From Lachnospiraceae bacterium (lineage in GTDB: Bacteria > Bacillota > Clostridia > Lachnospirales > Lachnospiraceae), in contig CABIXN010000001.1 in assembly GCA_902362715.1 (NCBI GenBank), positions 904,277 to 968,276 of the forward strand: a stretch of 64,000 nucleotides of DNA, read 5' to 3'. The notes below the pieces were generated by a model. That model did not search any database. It was not told the origin of the DNA and was given only the letters and a program-made list of their open reading frames with translations. Shown piece by piece: positions 25,311 through 34,555 of the stretch (position 1 is its first letter; every line of letters begins with the position of its first letter). The translations under genes were made by a program, and so were the position numbers.

Positions 25311-25387
25311 AATAGACCTTATTGGAAAATGTTTGAAGCAAAGATGCTTAACACAAACTTGCTTAACACAATCCTATAAGGTCTATT
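25311..25387. repeat. 12-bp inverted repeat enclosing a 15-bp-period direct repeat
   Basis: AATAGACCTTAT (25311-25322) and ATAAGGTCTATT (25376-25387) are perfect complements. Between them TGCTTAACACAA occurs twice, at 25345 and 25360. No product. In the 25205-25504 gap it lies downstream of ppdK and upstream of the DUF4160 pair. It could be a small element relic or a structured RNA. Confidence 0.6.
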
Positions 25388-25434
25388 CTTGATTTGGTTT
25401 TTAATTATTGTAGTTTTGTTGGTTTTGTAGTTTT

Positions 25435-25498
25435 TATCTCTTAGTTAGACAATAATTGGGTTTACAAAAAACTGAATAATCGGCTTTACTAAGAGATA
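25435..25498. repeat. 11-bp inverted repeat next to ppdK stop
   Basis: TATCTCTTAGT (25435-25445) and ACTAAGAGATA (25488-25498), right after the ppdK stop on the minus strand, with A/T-rich loop and a short T/A tail. It may end ppdK transcription, but the T tract is poor. Confidence 0.5.
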
Positions 25499-25504
25499 GC
25501 TATT

Positions 25505-28135
25505 TTAGTTCCTGCTATCCTTGATCGCTGCCTGTGCTGCTGCAAGTCTTGCAATTGGTACACGGAACGGTGAGCAGGATACATAATCCAGGCCGATCTT
25601 ATGGCAGAATTCTACAGAAGAAGGATCTCCGCCATGCTCGCCACAGATACCAACGTGCAGTTCCGGACGTGTTGCTTTTCCAAGTTTGATGGACATTTCC
25701 ATTAATTTGCCCACACCTGTCTGATCAAGTTTTGCAAACGGATCATTCTCAAAGATTTTGGCATCATAGTATGCATCCAGGAATTTTCCTGCATCATCAC
25801 GGGAGAATCCGTATGTCATCTGGGTTAAATCGTTGGTACCAAAACAGAAGAACTCAGCTTCTTTTGCAATTTCGTCTGCAGTTAATGCCGCCCGGGGGAT
25901 CTCAATCATAGTACCTACTTCATATTCCAGAGCACTGCCAGCAGCTTTAATTTCTGCATCTGCAGTTTTCACAACGATATCTTTTACATATTTCAGCTCT
26001 TTAACTTCTCCAATTAACGGAATCATAATTTCCGGTTTAATGGTCCATTCCGGATGTGCTTTGGATACATTAATAGCTGCACGGATAATGGCTTTTGTCT
26101 GCATTTTTGCAATTTCAGGATATGTGACTGTCAGACGGCATCCACGATGTCCCATCATTGGGTTAAATTCTTTTAATCCTTCGATGATGGTTTTGATTGC
26201 CTCTACAGTTTTACCCTGAGCGTCAGCCAGTTTTTTAATATCTTCTTCTTCTGTAGGAACAAATTCATGAAGAGGGGGATCAAGGAAACGGATAGTAACA
26301 GGATTTCCTTCCAGTGCCTCATACAGTTTTTCAAAATCACCCTGCTGTACAGGAAGAATTTTCTCAAGGGCTGCTTCTCTTTCTTCTACAGTATCTGAGC
26401 AGATCATTTCACGGAATGCGTCAATTCTGTCGCCTTCAAAGAACATATGCTCAGTACGGCACAGACCAATACCTTCAGCGCCAAGCTCACGGGCTTTTTT
26501 TGCATCTGCAGGTGTATCTGCATTGGTACGTACTTTCAGTGTTCTGAATTTATCAGCCCAGGCCATAATTCTTCCGAATTCTCCGGCAATTGCCGCATCT
26601 ACTGTAGGAATCTGACCATCGTAAATATTTCCTGTGGAACCGTCCAGGGAAATCCAATCGCCTTCATGATATTCTTTTCCAGCCAGTGTAAATTTCTTAT
26701 TTGCTTCGTCCATTGCAATTTCAGAGCATCCGGATACACAGCAGGTTCCCATACCCCGGGCTACTACAGCTGCATGAGATGTCATACCTCCGCGGACTGT
26801 TAAGATACCCTGAGAAGCTTTCATACCTTCAATATCTTCCGGAGAAGTCTCCAGGCGAACCAGCACTACTTTCTCTCCCTTGGCATTCCATGCCTTTGCA
26901 TCTTCTGCTGTAAATACGATCTTACCGCAAGCGGCACCTGGCGAAGCTGCCAGCGCTTTTGCAGCTGCTTTCGCTTCTTTTAACGCTTTTGCGTCAAACT
27001 GAGGATGAAGCAGGGTATCCAGGTTACGGGGATCAATCATAGCAACTGCTTCCTGCTCAGAAATTTTGCCTTCATCAACTAGATCGCAGGCAATTTTTAA
27101 AGCTGCCTGAGCAGTTCTCTTGCCGTTACGTGTCTGAAGCATATACAGATGCTTGTCTTCAATTGTAAATTCCATATCCTGCATATCTCTGTAATGATCT
27201 TCCAGTTTCTTTGTAATGCCTACAAACTGCTCATATACTTCCGGCATAACTTCTCTTAACTGATCAATCTTCTGAGGAGTACGAACGCCGGCAACAACGT
27301 CTTCACCCTGGGCATTCATTAAAAATTCACCCATCAGTTTATTTTCACCGGTAGCCGGATCACGGGTAAATGCAACACCTGTACCGGAAGTCTCACCCAT
27401 GTTTCCGAATGCCATCATCTGTACATTAACAGCAGTACCCCAGGAATAAGGAATATCATTGTCACGACGGTATACATTAGCACGTGGATTATCCCAGGAA
27501 CGGAATACTGCTTTGATAGCCTCCATCAGCTGTTCCTTAGGATCTGTCGGGAAATCTGCCCCGATTTTTTCTTTATATTCAGCCTTAAACTGGCCTGCAA
27601 GGTCTTTTAAATCTTCAGCTGTCAGGTCAACATCCTGTGTCACACCTTTTTCAGCTTTCATTTTATCAATTAATTCTTCAAAGTATTTTTTACCAACTTC
27701 CATTACTACATCGGAGAACATCTGAATAAATCTTCTGTAGCAGTCCCATGCCCAGCGGGGATTACCTGATTTTGCTGATAAAACATCAACAACTTCTTCA
27801 TTTAAGCCAAGATTCAGAATGGTGTCCATCATACCCGGCATAGAAGCTCTTGCTCCGGAACGAACAGATACCAGCAGAGGATTCTCTTTGTCACCAAATT
27901 TTTTACCGGTGATCTCTTCCATCTTTTCAATGTGTTCCATAATCTGAGACTGAATCTCATCATTAATCTGACGTCCGTCCTCATAATACTGAGTACAAGC
28001 CTCTGTTGTAATTGTGAAACCCTGTGGTACCGGCAGACCAAGATTTGTCATTTCTGCAAGGTTCGCACCTTTTCCGCCAAGAAGATTTCTCATTGTAGCG
28101 TTACCTTCGCTAAATAAGTACACCCATTTTGCCAT
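25505..28135 (-). CDS. ppdK: Pyruvate, phosphate dikinase
   Basis: An 876-residue enzyme interconverting pyruvate + ATP + Pi and PEP + AMP + PPi; in anaerobes it serves glycolysis or gluconeogenesis with PPi. The N-terminal ATP-grasp domain contains VYLFSEGNATMRNLLGGKGANL, VSVRSGARASMPGMMDTILN and DPATGENKLMGEFL. The swivelling phosphohistidine domain has GGMTSHAAVVARGMGT (catalytic His about 455). The C-terminal PEP/pyruvate barrel has GLCRTEHMFF, MGHRGCRL and EFCFGTNDLTQM. Usual family length. Strong ribosome site AGGAGG 7 nt from ATG. The 5' leader has a hairpin. In related genomes ppdK lies near glyS; here a 6-kb accessory block separates them. Confidence 0.97.
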   Translation of the reverse strand: MAKWVYLFSEGNATMRNLLGGKGANLAEMTNLGLPVPQGFTITTEACTQYYEDGRQINDEIQSQIMEHIEKMEEITGKKFGDKENPLLVSVRSGARASMPGMMDTILNLGLNEEVVDVLSAKSGNPRWAWDCYRRFIQMFSDVVMEVGKKYFEELIDKMKAEKGVTQDVDLTAEDLKDLAGQFKAEYKEKIGADFPTDPKEQLMEAIKAVFRSWDNPRANVYRRDNDIPYSWGTAVNVQMMAFGNMGETSGTGVAFTRDPATGENKLMGEFLMNAQGEDVVAGVRTPQKIDQLREVMPEVYEQFVGITKKLEDHYRDMQDMEFTIEDKHLYMLQTRNGKRTAQAALKIACDLVDEGKISEQEAVAMIDPRNLDTLLHPQFDAKALKEAKAAAKALAASPGAACGKIVFTAEDAKAWNAKGEKVVLVRLETSPEDIEGMKASQGILTVRGGMTSHAAVVARGMGTCCVSGCSEIAMDEANKKFTLAGKEYHEGDWISLDGSTGNIYDGQIPTVDAAIAGEFGRIMAWADKFRTLKVRTNADTPADAKKARELGAEGIGLCRTEHMFFEGDRIDAFREMICSDTVEEREAALEKILPVQQGDFEKLYEALEGNPVTIRFLDPPLHEFVPTEEEDIKKLADAQGKTVEAIKTIIEGLKEFNPMMGHRGCRLTVTYPEIAKMQTKAIIRAAINVSKAHPEWTIKPEIMIPLIGEVKELKYVKDIVVKTADAEIKAAGSALEYEVGTMIEIPRAALTADEIAKEAEFFCFGTNDLTQMTYGFSRDDAGKFLDAYYDAKIFENDPFAKLDQTGVGKLMEMSIKLGKATRPELHVGICGEHGGDPSSVEFCHKIGLDYVSCSPFRVPIARLAAAQAAIKDSRN

Positions 28136-28200
28136 GTCAAATTCCTCCTAAAAATAAATTTATGATGTGCAAATTGATATAAAATGATACCTTTTTACAT

Positions 28201-28276
28201 AGGGTAAATTTTGTCAAAACAGCAAAATTTACCCTGAACTCCGTCTATATTTTATCACAATTTATAACGATTTCAA
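28201..28276 (-). promoter_or_regulatory. ppdK promoter and 5'-leader hairpin
   Basis: Minus strand: TTGAAA (28276-28271), 16-bp spacer, TAAAAT (28254-28249). The transcript should start near 28242 and begin with a perfect 13-bp stem, AGGGTAAATTTTG (28201-28213) against CAAAATTTACCCT (28223-28235). A stem at the extreme 5' end suggests mRNA stabilisation or a repressor site. Confidence 0.55.
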
Positions 28277-28437
28277 CCTTTTTTGTGAAATTTTAGACAA
28301 AATAATTACCATTTTTTCACTACCCCACAAAACAGTCACTTCAGGACCAAAAAGAAACTGCTGTGTTTTTTATATTTTTAGTATATCCGGGAGCTTTTTC
28401 TCCATACTGTCAGGGAAACCAACAGGCTCCGGCAGCC

Positions 28438-28506
28438 AAAAAAGTCAGAAGACAGTGCATGAGACACCACGCACTGCCCTCCTCTTTGACAGCTGTTTTT
28501 GCTGTC
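28438..28506 (-). terminator. Terminators after the tannase gene
   Basis: Two stems on the minus strand: GACAGC (28488-28493) with GCTGTC (28501-28506), then GACAGTGCATG / CACGCACTGCC (28451-28461, 28468-28478) followed by six T at 28443-28438. The remaining 28277-28437 has a weak ACAGT/ACTG stem only and no gene. Confidence 0.7.
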
Positions 28507-28550
28507 CGGACTTAAGTTTTTACTAAATATTTTTATTTATCATGGATTTT

Positions 28551-31500
28551 TTATAACGCACTTTTTCTTCTCCAGGCAATAATTCCTGCTCCGCAGCAGC
28601 CTGCTGCCAGTACCCCACAGATGGGAAGTGCCAGATTTGTTGTATCTCCTGTTTTTGTAATACCTGCCTGGCTGTTATTTCCGGATGTACCGTTTCCATT
28701 ACCATCAGAACCACCATTTCCATTGGGCTGCGCCGGGTCAGACGGATCTGATGGGTCTAACGGGCCGGATGGATCTGACGGATCCGATGGGCCGGACGGG
28801 TCTGACGGGTCCAATGGCTCTGACGGGTCCGATGGGTCTGACGGATCTGTCTGTCCTTCTGCTTTGATCCAGTCAATAAAGGTTCCCGTAGAGGTTCCTT
28901 CTCCATTTCCGTGAGACATATCCCATACAAGAGAGTAATCCGTTTCAAGACCTGCAGCCTGTGCTGCCAGGCACAGATTGTAGGCAATGGTAAATGATGT
29001 GTGTTCATCTGCGGTACCGTTTCTTGTACGCCATCTCTTTGCAGGCTCTTCTGCTTTTAATTTACTCTGTCCCAGCAGAATTTCTGTGGCATTCATTAAA
29101 TCTGTCTGGTTATCAATGTATGCTGCATCTTCCCCTGTTAATGCTTCCTCAATATATGCATCCACATTTGCTTTCTGCTCATCGAATCCTTCACAGCTTG
29201 ACAGCCGTTTATAATTGTCTTTTAATACCTGCGCTACCGATTTTGAATAATGAACAGCTTCCTGATCATCTGTTCCGAAGGCATTATTCTCCGCACTCTT
29301 ATCTAGTGTATCAAATCCCGGAACATTTTTATTTCTTCTGTCCACCATACCGGTTCCAAGGAGGAATCCGGACATATCAGTAACAGAATAACTGCCATCT
29401 TCATTCTTCTTTAACCAGTCGCTGTAATCTTTATATTTTTCTTCCGGATTGATTCCGCCTTCTTTTACTAATGCATTGAGAGCGTCAGACATATTCTGAA
29501 GTACCGCATCATAGTACGTACCTTTTCTTGGTCCGTCAAGAGTCAGGACTGTTCCGTTTTCATCTTTCAGTTCCAGGCTGTTAATATAATCAACAAAAGC
29601 ATATGCTTCCAGATTCTGCAGTTCTCTCTGGAACGGTGTTAAAACTGCCTTGTCCTGTGCTCCCATTTCTTTATAATGATCTCCCCCTATATTTACGGAA
29701 TCAAACCACATCCACGCATAAGCAAGGTCTGCATTTTCAAGATCTGCAATAGGGCAGTAGCACTGTGCACCATAAACATCATCTTCGTACTTGCTGCTGT
29801 AGGTGCCGTCAGCATTTTTTGTCACACCTAAAGTTCCGTTTTCATACATGTACGAATAATATTCTTCCATATTTCCGGATGCTCCAAGGATGGAACTCAT
29901 CTGGCCGCCGCCGGAGGTTCCTACCGAATAAATACGCTCTGTATTTCCGGGAAGGATATCCGTATTGGCTCTCAGCTCAATGACACCCGCTTTTAAATCT
30001 GCAACCGGTGTGGGAGCTTTTCCTGTATTCTCTCCGTTTTCGCCTTTTGCACCCCGGCTTCTGGCACCGGCGGATACATAAATCATACCTTCTTTGATAT
30101 AGCTGGTGTCACATGCTTTCGGGGAACTTGACATCCAGCCGGAACAATTGTTTTCATAAACAATTGGCGCCGTTTTTGCTGTATAGTTTCCAATCTTTGC
30201 ATTTTCATTGATGCCTGTGACTGTTCCGTTTTCAATCTTTAAATATTTTGCTGGAATGTAAATCAGCATTGTCTGATTTTCTACATTAGTAACCTTGGCA
30301 CTTGTGTAAACACCCTGGTAGATTTTGCTCTTTGTGCCGTCAAATCTGTTTGTTTCTTCTTTATAAATGGCATTGCCGTCTTCATCTGTGGCAGCCAGGA
30401 AATAGTAAGAACCGTCTTCGCTGGAAACCCATGTATAAACGCCCGCTTCCACGCCTTTAGAATAATCCAGATAAGTTTCTGCCGTAATTTCATCCTTGTC
30501 CGGTTCTTCCGGCATCTGAGCATCTCCCGGAGCAATTTCTTTTACCCAGTCCACAAAGGTTCCTGTAGAAGTGCCTTCTTTTTCACCGCCGTGAGGCATA
30601 TCCCATACAAGGCTGTAGTCACAGTCCGCGCCGGCTGCTTCTGCCGCAAGACTCATATTGTATCCTACGGTAAATGAGGTATGCTCATCTGCCGTACCGC
30701 TGCGGATTCTCCAGTTTTTAGATACATCTGTCTGTTCTTTTCCTGCAGACTTATTCAGCATAATTTCTGTGGCATTCATCAGATATGTCTGGTTTTCAAT
30801 AAATGCTGCGCTGTCCGCATCTGTAATCGTGTCAGAAATATATGCATTTACCTGTTCTTCATTATAACCATCCAGCTTACTAAGCTCTTCTTTATTATCC
30901 TGCAGCACTTTCGCTACAGAAGCTGAAAAGTGTACGGTATCCTGATCTTTTGTTCCAAATGCATTATTTTCTGCCTTTTCATCCATGGTATCAAATCCCG
31001 GAACATTCTTATTTCTGGTATTAATATAGCCGGAACCTTTCATAAAGCCCAGAATGCTGGTGACTGTATAGGTTCCGTTTTCTTTTTTCAGCCATTCCTC
31101 ATGATCCTTATATTCCTCTTCCGGATTCAATTCCCCGGCCGCAGCCTTGGCGTTTAACGCATCCGACAAATTTTTAAGAATCGCATCATGATAGGAACCC
31201 TTATCAATACCGTCAAGTGTCAGCACATTTCCACTGGCATCTTTTAATCCAAGACTGTTAATATAGTCTACATATGCCTCCGCTTCCAGCTCCTGCAGTT
31301 TTAACTGAAAATCTGTCAGCTTCGTCTTTCCCTGTGAAGGCTGTCCCGGAATAAACGGTGTATAATATTCCCCGCCTGATCCGGCTGCTCTTTCCCACAT
31401 CCATGCGTATGCTATATCCGCATTTTCCAGATCAGAAATAGGATAAAATGCCATACAGCCAAACACATCGTCATCTATGGTGCTGGTATAAGTATCTCCT

Positions 31501-32195
31501 GTTTTCGCTACTCCGGCTGCGCCGATTTCACTTAGATAAGAATAATACTCATCCATATTTCCGGTGGCCCCCACCAGAGAACTCATCTGTCCGCCGCCGG
31601 AACCTCCTACAGAAATAATTTTTTCTGCGTCTCCCGGAATTGCTTCATCATTTGCACGGAGATAACGAATGCCTGCTTTCAGATCAATAATTGGTGCCGG
31701 AGCTTTCCCGATATTTCCCTCAAGACCTCGGCTTCTTGCTCCACAGGAGACAAAAATGAAACCGTTTTTCATATAATCTTCAAGTCCCTCTACATTTTCA
31801 GGATCACTAGACATCCAGCCGGAACAGCTGTTTCTGAAAATTGTCGGCGCTGTATCAACCGTATACCCCTCTATCACAGCATCTTTTTTCAGAGAACCAT
31901 CTTCATTTACATACCCTGCCGGAACATAAATGTTCATATACTGATATTTTTCACTAGTTACATTTTCACAGTATTTTACTTTGCTGACTTTATAATATGT
32001 AAGCCCGGTATCTTTGTCTGTTTGTTTTTCATATTCATAAGTACCGTTTTTTAACAAATCCGCAAAGTTCAGTTCCTCTGAAAGCTCTGCATCCGCACCC
32101 TCTTTTCTGTCCCCGGCAGCAAATGCAATTGCAGGCACCATTGAAAGTATCATGGCACTTGTCAGAAAGAATGCCACCACTTTTTTAACTTTCAT
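28551..32195 (-). CDS. Surface-anchored tandem tannase-like esterase
   Basis: 1214 residues with a signal peptide (hydrophobic 7-26, AFAA cleavage). Two homologous esterase units follow: unit 1 about 30-570, unit 2 about 590-1120. Each has subtype B tannase landmarks. These are FRNSCSGWMSS/ENNCSGWMSS, VS-GARSRG, GKAP-P--DLKAG, then the nucleophile GGSGGGQMSS (Ser about 199) or GTSGGGQMSS (Ser about 760), GTADEHTSF (Asp) and VWDM-HG (His). Both triads look intact, so both units may hydrolyse gallate-type esters. A Pro-Ser-Asp repeat linker (about 1125-1165) and a TKTGD sorting signal with hydrophobic span and RRK tail follow, suggesting sortase-linked cell-wall display. AAAGGAG lies 10 nt before ATG 32195. 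A divergent two-component system sits upstream. Confidence 0.85.
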   Translation of the reverse strand: MKVKKVVAFFLTSAMILSMVPAIAFAAGDRKEGADAELSEELNFADLLKNGTYEYEKQTDKDTGLTYYKVSKVKYCENVTSEKYQYMNIYVPAGYVNEDGSLKKDAVIEGYTVDTAPTIFRNSCSGWMSSDPENVEGLEDYMKNGFIFVSCGARSRGLEGNIGKAPAPIIDLKAGIRYLRANDEAIPGDAEKIISVGGSGGGQMSSLVGATGNMDEYYSYLSEIGAAGVAKTGDTYTSTIDDDVFGCMAFYPISDLENADIAYAWMWERAAGSGGEYYTPFIPGQPSQGKTKLTDFQLKLQELEAEAYVDYINSLGLKDASGNVLTLDGIDKGSYHDAILKNLSDALNAKAAAGELNPEEEYKDHEEWLKKENGTYTVTSILGFMKGSGYINTRNKNVPGFDTMDEKAENNAFGTKDQDTVHFSASVAKVLQDNKEELSKLDGYNEEQVNAYISDTITDADSAAFIENQTYLMNATEIMLNKSAGKEQTDVSKNWRIRSGTADEHTSFTVGYNMSLAAEAAGADCDYSLVWDMPHGGEKEGTSTGTFVDWVKEIAPGDAQMPEEPDKDEITAETYLDYSKGVEAGVYTWVSSEDGSYYFLAATDEDGNAIYKEETNRFDGTKSKIYQGVYTSAKVTNVENQTMLIYIPAKYLKIENGTVTGINENAKIGNYTAKTAPIVYENNCSGWMSSSPKACDTSYIKEGMIYVSAGARSRGAKGENGENTGKAPTPVADLKAGVIELRANTDILPGNTERIYSVGTSGGGQMSSILGASGNMEEYYSYMYENGTLGVTKNADGTYSSKYEDDVYGAQCYCPIADLENADLAYAWMWFDSVNIGGDHYKEMGAQDKAVLTPFQRELQNLEAYAFVDYINSLELKDENGTVLTLDGPRKGTYYDAVLQNMSDALNALVKEGGINPEEKYKDYSDWLKKNEDGSYSVTDMSGFLLGTGMVDRRNKNVPGFDTLDKSAENNAFGTDDQEAVHYSKSVAQVLKDNYKRLSSCEGFDEQKANVDAYIEEALTGEDAAYIDNQTDLMNATEILLGQSKLKAEEPAKRWRTRNGTADEHTSFTIAYNLCLAAQAAGLETDYSLVWDMSHGNGEGTSTGTFIDWIKAEGQTDPSDPSDPSEPLDPSDPSGPSDPSDPSGPLDPSDPSDPAQPNGNGGSDGNGNGTSGNNSQAGITKTGDTTNLALPICGVLAAGCCGAGIIAWRRKSAL

Positions 32196-32510
32196 ACTTT
32201 CCATTCTCCTTTCATGTCCGAAAATTCCCCTAAAGAAAAATTTTCATTTCCTCCATTACAAAGAATTGTACCTGTATATGGCCCCCTCTCCACTTATATT
32301 TTGTACAACCCATATGTATGGCAATAATTTATCAGAAAAATAAGGCACTAAAACGGATGAAATGTGGAGGAAATGTGTATTTTTAACATTTTTATTAATT
32401 TTCATTTATCTATTCGTCATAATTTGTCGTTTTTCCACAACAAATAACTGCCGATGCAAATTTCTATTTTATTTTTTTCTATATATTTTTTAGTAATATT
32501 ACTCTGTATA

Positions 32511-32538
32511 TTGTTCGTTTTTTCTTTTATGTTATAAT
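32511..32538 (+). promoter_or_regulatory. Promoter of the two-component system
   Basis: TTGTTC (32511-32516), 16-bp spacer, TATAAT (32533-32538). The start codon is at 32574, behind GAGG. The rest of 32196-32510 is AT-rich and shows nothing else certain; the tannase promoter must lie there on the other strand. Confidence 0.6.
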
Positions 32539-32573
32539 ATAACTAATAAATTAATTAACTGTGAGGTAGCGCA

Positions 32574-33248
32574 ATGAATACAACTGTTTTAATCTGCGAC
32601 GACAATATTGCCGTACATGAAAGCCTGACCACGTATCTGAATGACGCTCATATAGATGTTCTCTCAGCCTATACAGGCGAAGACGCACTGCAGCTGCTAA
32701 AACACCATGAAATCCACTTTATTATTCTAGATCTGATGCTTCCCGGCATCTTCGGACTGGATGTCTTAAAAACCCTTCGGAAATTCAGTGAAGTACCCGT
32801 TCTGATTTTAAGTGCAAAAACCTCTGAGTTTGACCGTATCCTTGGCCTGGAGCTGGGTGCGGATGACTATATCTCAAAGCCGTTTTCCCCAAGGGAAATC
32901 GCAACCCGGGTCCAGGTGATTCTAAAGCGGACCAAAAACAAACCTGAGAGCAAATCCATATCGTTTTCCAACCTGACCGTGGACCCTCACGCATATACTG
33001 CTTTTATTGACGGTTCTCCTTTAGACCTTACCCCAAAGGAACTGAAAGTACTGGCTCTTCTGGCAGCAGCCCCCGGCATTGTGTTTTCCAGAGACCAGAT
33101 TCTAAATCAGGTCTGGGGATATGATTACTATGGAGATATCCGAAGTGTGGACACCCAGATTAAACATATCCGCCAGAAGCTTCCTCAGAATGCCTCTTTT
33201 GAAATCCGTTCCATTTACGGAGTCGGCTATAAAATGGAGGCGCTATGA
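32574..33248 (+). CDS. OmpR/PhoB-family response regulator
   Basis: 224 residues. The receiver domain has phospho-acceptor Asp in FIILDLMLPGIFGLDVL (about residue 53), the acidic pair DD near residue 8, Thr/Ser in VLILSAKTSE and Lys in DDYISKPF (about 101). A C-terminal winged helix (LDLTPKELKVLALLA, RDQILNQVWGYDYYGDIRSVDTQIKHIRQKL) binds DNA. Coupled to the histidine kinase by ATGA overlap. It is divergent from the tannase-like gene, so control of that gene is plausible but unproven. Confidence 0.95.
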   Translation: MNTTVLICDDNIAVHESLTTYLNDAHIDVLSAYTGEDALQLLKHHEIHFIILDLMLPGIFGLDVLKTLRKFSEVPVLILSAKTSEFDRILGLELGADDYISKPFSPREIATRVQVILKRTKNKPESKSISFSNLTVDPHAYTAFIDGSPLDLTPKELKVLALLAAAPGIVFSRDQILNQVWGYDYYGDIRSVDTQIKHIRQKLPQNASFEIRSIYGVGYKMEAL

Positions 33249-34456
33249 AAAACAAAGTACGTTCCCGCCTGCGCTTTATCCGGAACTGGCTGATTATTTA
33301 TATTCTTATTCTGATACTTGGAATTTCCCTGATTATGGGGATTACATACTCCAGCAATAAAAGTATGATAGACATTGCCCGTTCAGACAGAGATTATTAT
33401 CTAGAACACGGCTCTTTCAGCCCTGATGTGAAAAAAAACAGTGCAAACAACTTTATCTTTCAGCCGGACGGAACCCGGAAAGATGCCATATCCACTCCCG
33501 GCCTTTCTGATTATTTTGACTGTGACCAATACGCCCGGCGGCTGCTACGCAGAATCCAGAAAAAGGAAATGATCTATACCATTGCATTTCATATTAATCC
33601 CAAAAGCTCTTATTTCACTGCAGTGGCTTTTCCCCTGGAGGATGGAAGCATATTTTTGTTTCTAAAGGAACTTTTCTATTTAAAAAATATACTTATTGTT
33701 CTATTTTCCTGCGTCACCCTGCTGATCATCCTCTCAGCCTGTTATACCGCCATGGTGATACGCAAAAATCATATAATGGAAAAACATCAGCGGGAATATG
33801 TGGGTAATATCAGCCACGAACTGAAATCACCCATTGCTTCTGTCCGGGCCTTAACAGAAACCATGTACGACGGCCTGGTTCCGGATCGAGAAAAGCAGAA
33901 AGCCTATTGCGGAATTATGCTGAGCGAACTAAATAAGCTGGAACAGACAGTTGTCTCTATGCTGGAGCTTTCCCGTATCCAGAGCCATCAGGCCGACTGC
34001 AGTAAGATAACCCTTTCCCCGGAAAAGGTCTTTCAGCCCGTAATCGAAAAATATCAGATATTATGTGATGACATGGGACTTGCCTTTCACTGCTGCCCTG
34101 CTGTCACAGAGCTTCCGTCTCTGTACACCAATCAGGAACTGGCTGCACGTATGCTGGACATTCTGCTGAGCAATGCAATTAAATTCACAGACGAAAACGG
34201 ATGTGTTCAGGTTATTTTTTCAGAAAAACTCCAGCATTTAGTAGTTACTGTAAAAGACAATGGCAGCGGAATTGCTCCTGCAGACCAGCCTTATATTTTC
34301 AACCGTTTTTACAAAAGCGACAAAGCCCATAATGAAAAAGGCAGCGGTCTTGGACTGGCCATTGCCAAGGAAATCTCTGCGGCTCTGGAAGAAAAGCTCT
34401 GGCTGAATAAAAGCACCTCTTCCGGAACAGAATTTTCATTTACCATTCGAAAGTAA
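33245..34456 (+). CDS. Sensor histidine kinase
   Basis: 403 residues. Two membrane segments at about 15-35 and 140-165 bracket an extracytoplasmic sensor of roughly 100 residues with no recognised fold. The cytoplasmic part has the H box NISHELKSPIASVRAL, the N box LLSNAIKFTD, the G1 box DNGSGI, the F box FNRFYKSD and the G2 box GSGLGLAIAK. It phosphorylates the adjacent response regulator. Start overlaps the regulator stop, behind GGAGG. Ligand unknown. Confidence 0.95.
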   Translation: MKNKVRSRLRFIRNWLIIYILILILGISLIMGITYSSNKSMIDIARSDRDYYLEHGSFSPDVKKNSANNFIFQPDGTRKDAISTPGLSDYFDCDQYARRLLRRIQKKEMIYTIAFHINPKSSYFTAVAFPLEDGSIFLFLKELFYLKNILIVLFSCVTLLIILSACYTAMVIRKNHIMEKHQREYVGNISHELKSPIASVRALTETMYDGLVPDREKQKAYCGIMLSELNKLEQTVVSMLELSRIQSHQADCSKITLSPEKVFQPVIEKYQILCDDMGLAFHCCPAVTELPSLYTNQELAARMLDILLSNAIKFTDENGCVQVIFSEKLQHLVVTVKDNGSGIAPADQPYIFNRFYKSDKAHNEKGSGLGLAIAKEISAALEEKLWLNKSTSSGTEFSFTIRK

Positions 34457-34466
34457 TTGAAGTATC

Positions 34467-34516
34467 AAAAATACCGGCCCCGCAAACTAAAGGCAGTTTA
34501 CAGGGCCGGTATTTTT
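34467..34516. terminator. Bidirectional terminator
   Basis: Perfect 14-bp arms AAAAATACCGGCCC (34467-34480) and GGGCCGGTATTTTT (34503-34516) between the convergent kinase and glyS genes. Confidence 0.93.
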
Positions 34517-34555
34517 AACTTATTCTGCTATTCACTTTTATCTGTCAGAGATACC

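Noticed and set aside
28621..28914. Glycine/aspartate-rich plus-strand frame
   Set aside because: Reverse reading of the Pro-Ser-Asp stalk repeat of the tannase gene.
31100..31400. Second gene boundary in the long tannase frame
   Set aside because: Frame is continuous and the two units share one signal peptide and one anchor, so it is one fused gene rather than two.
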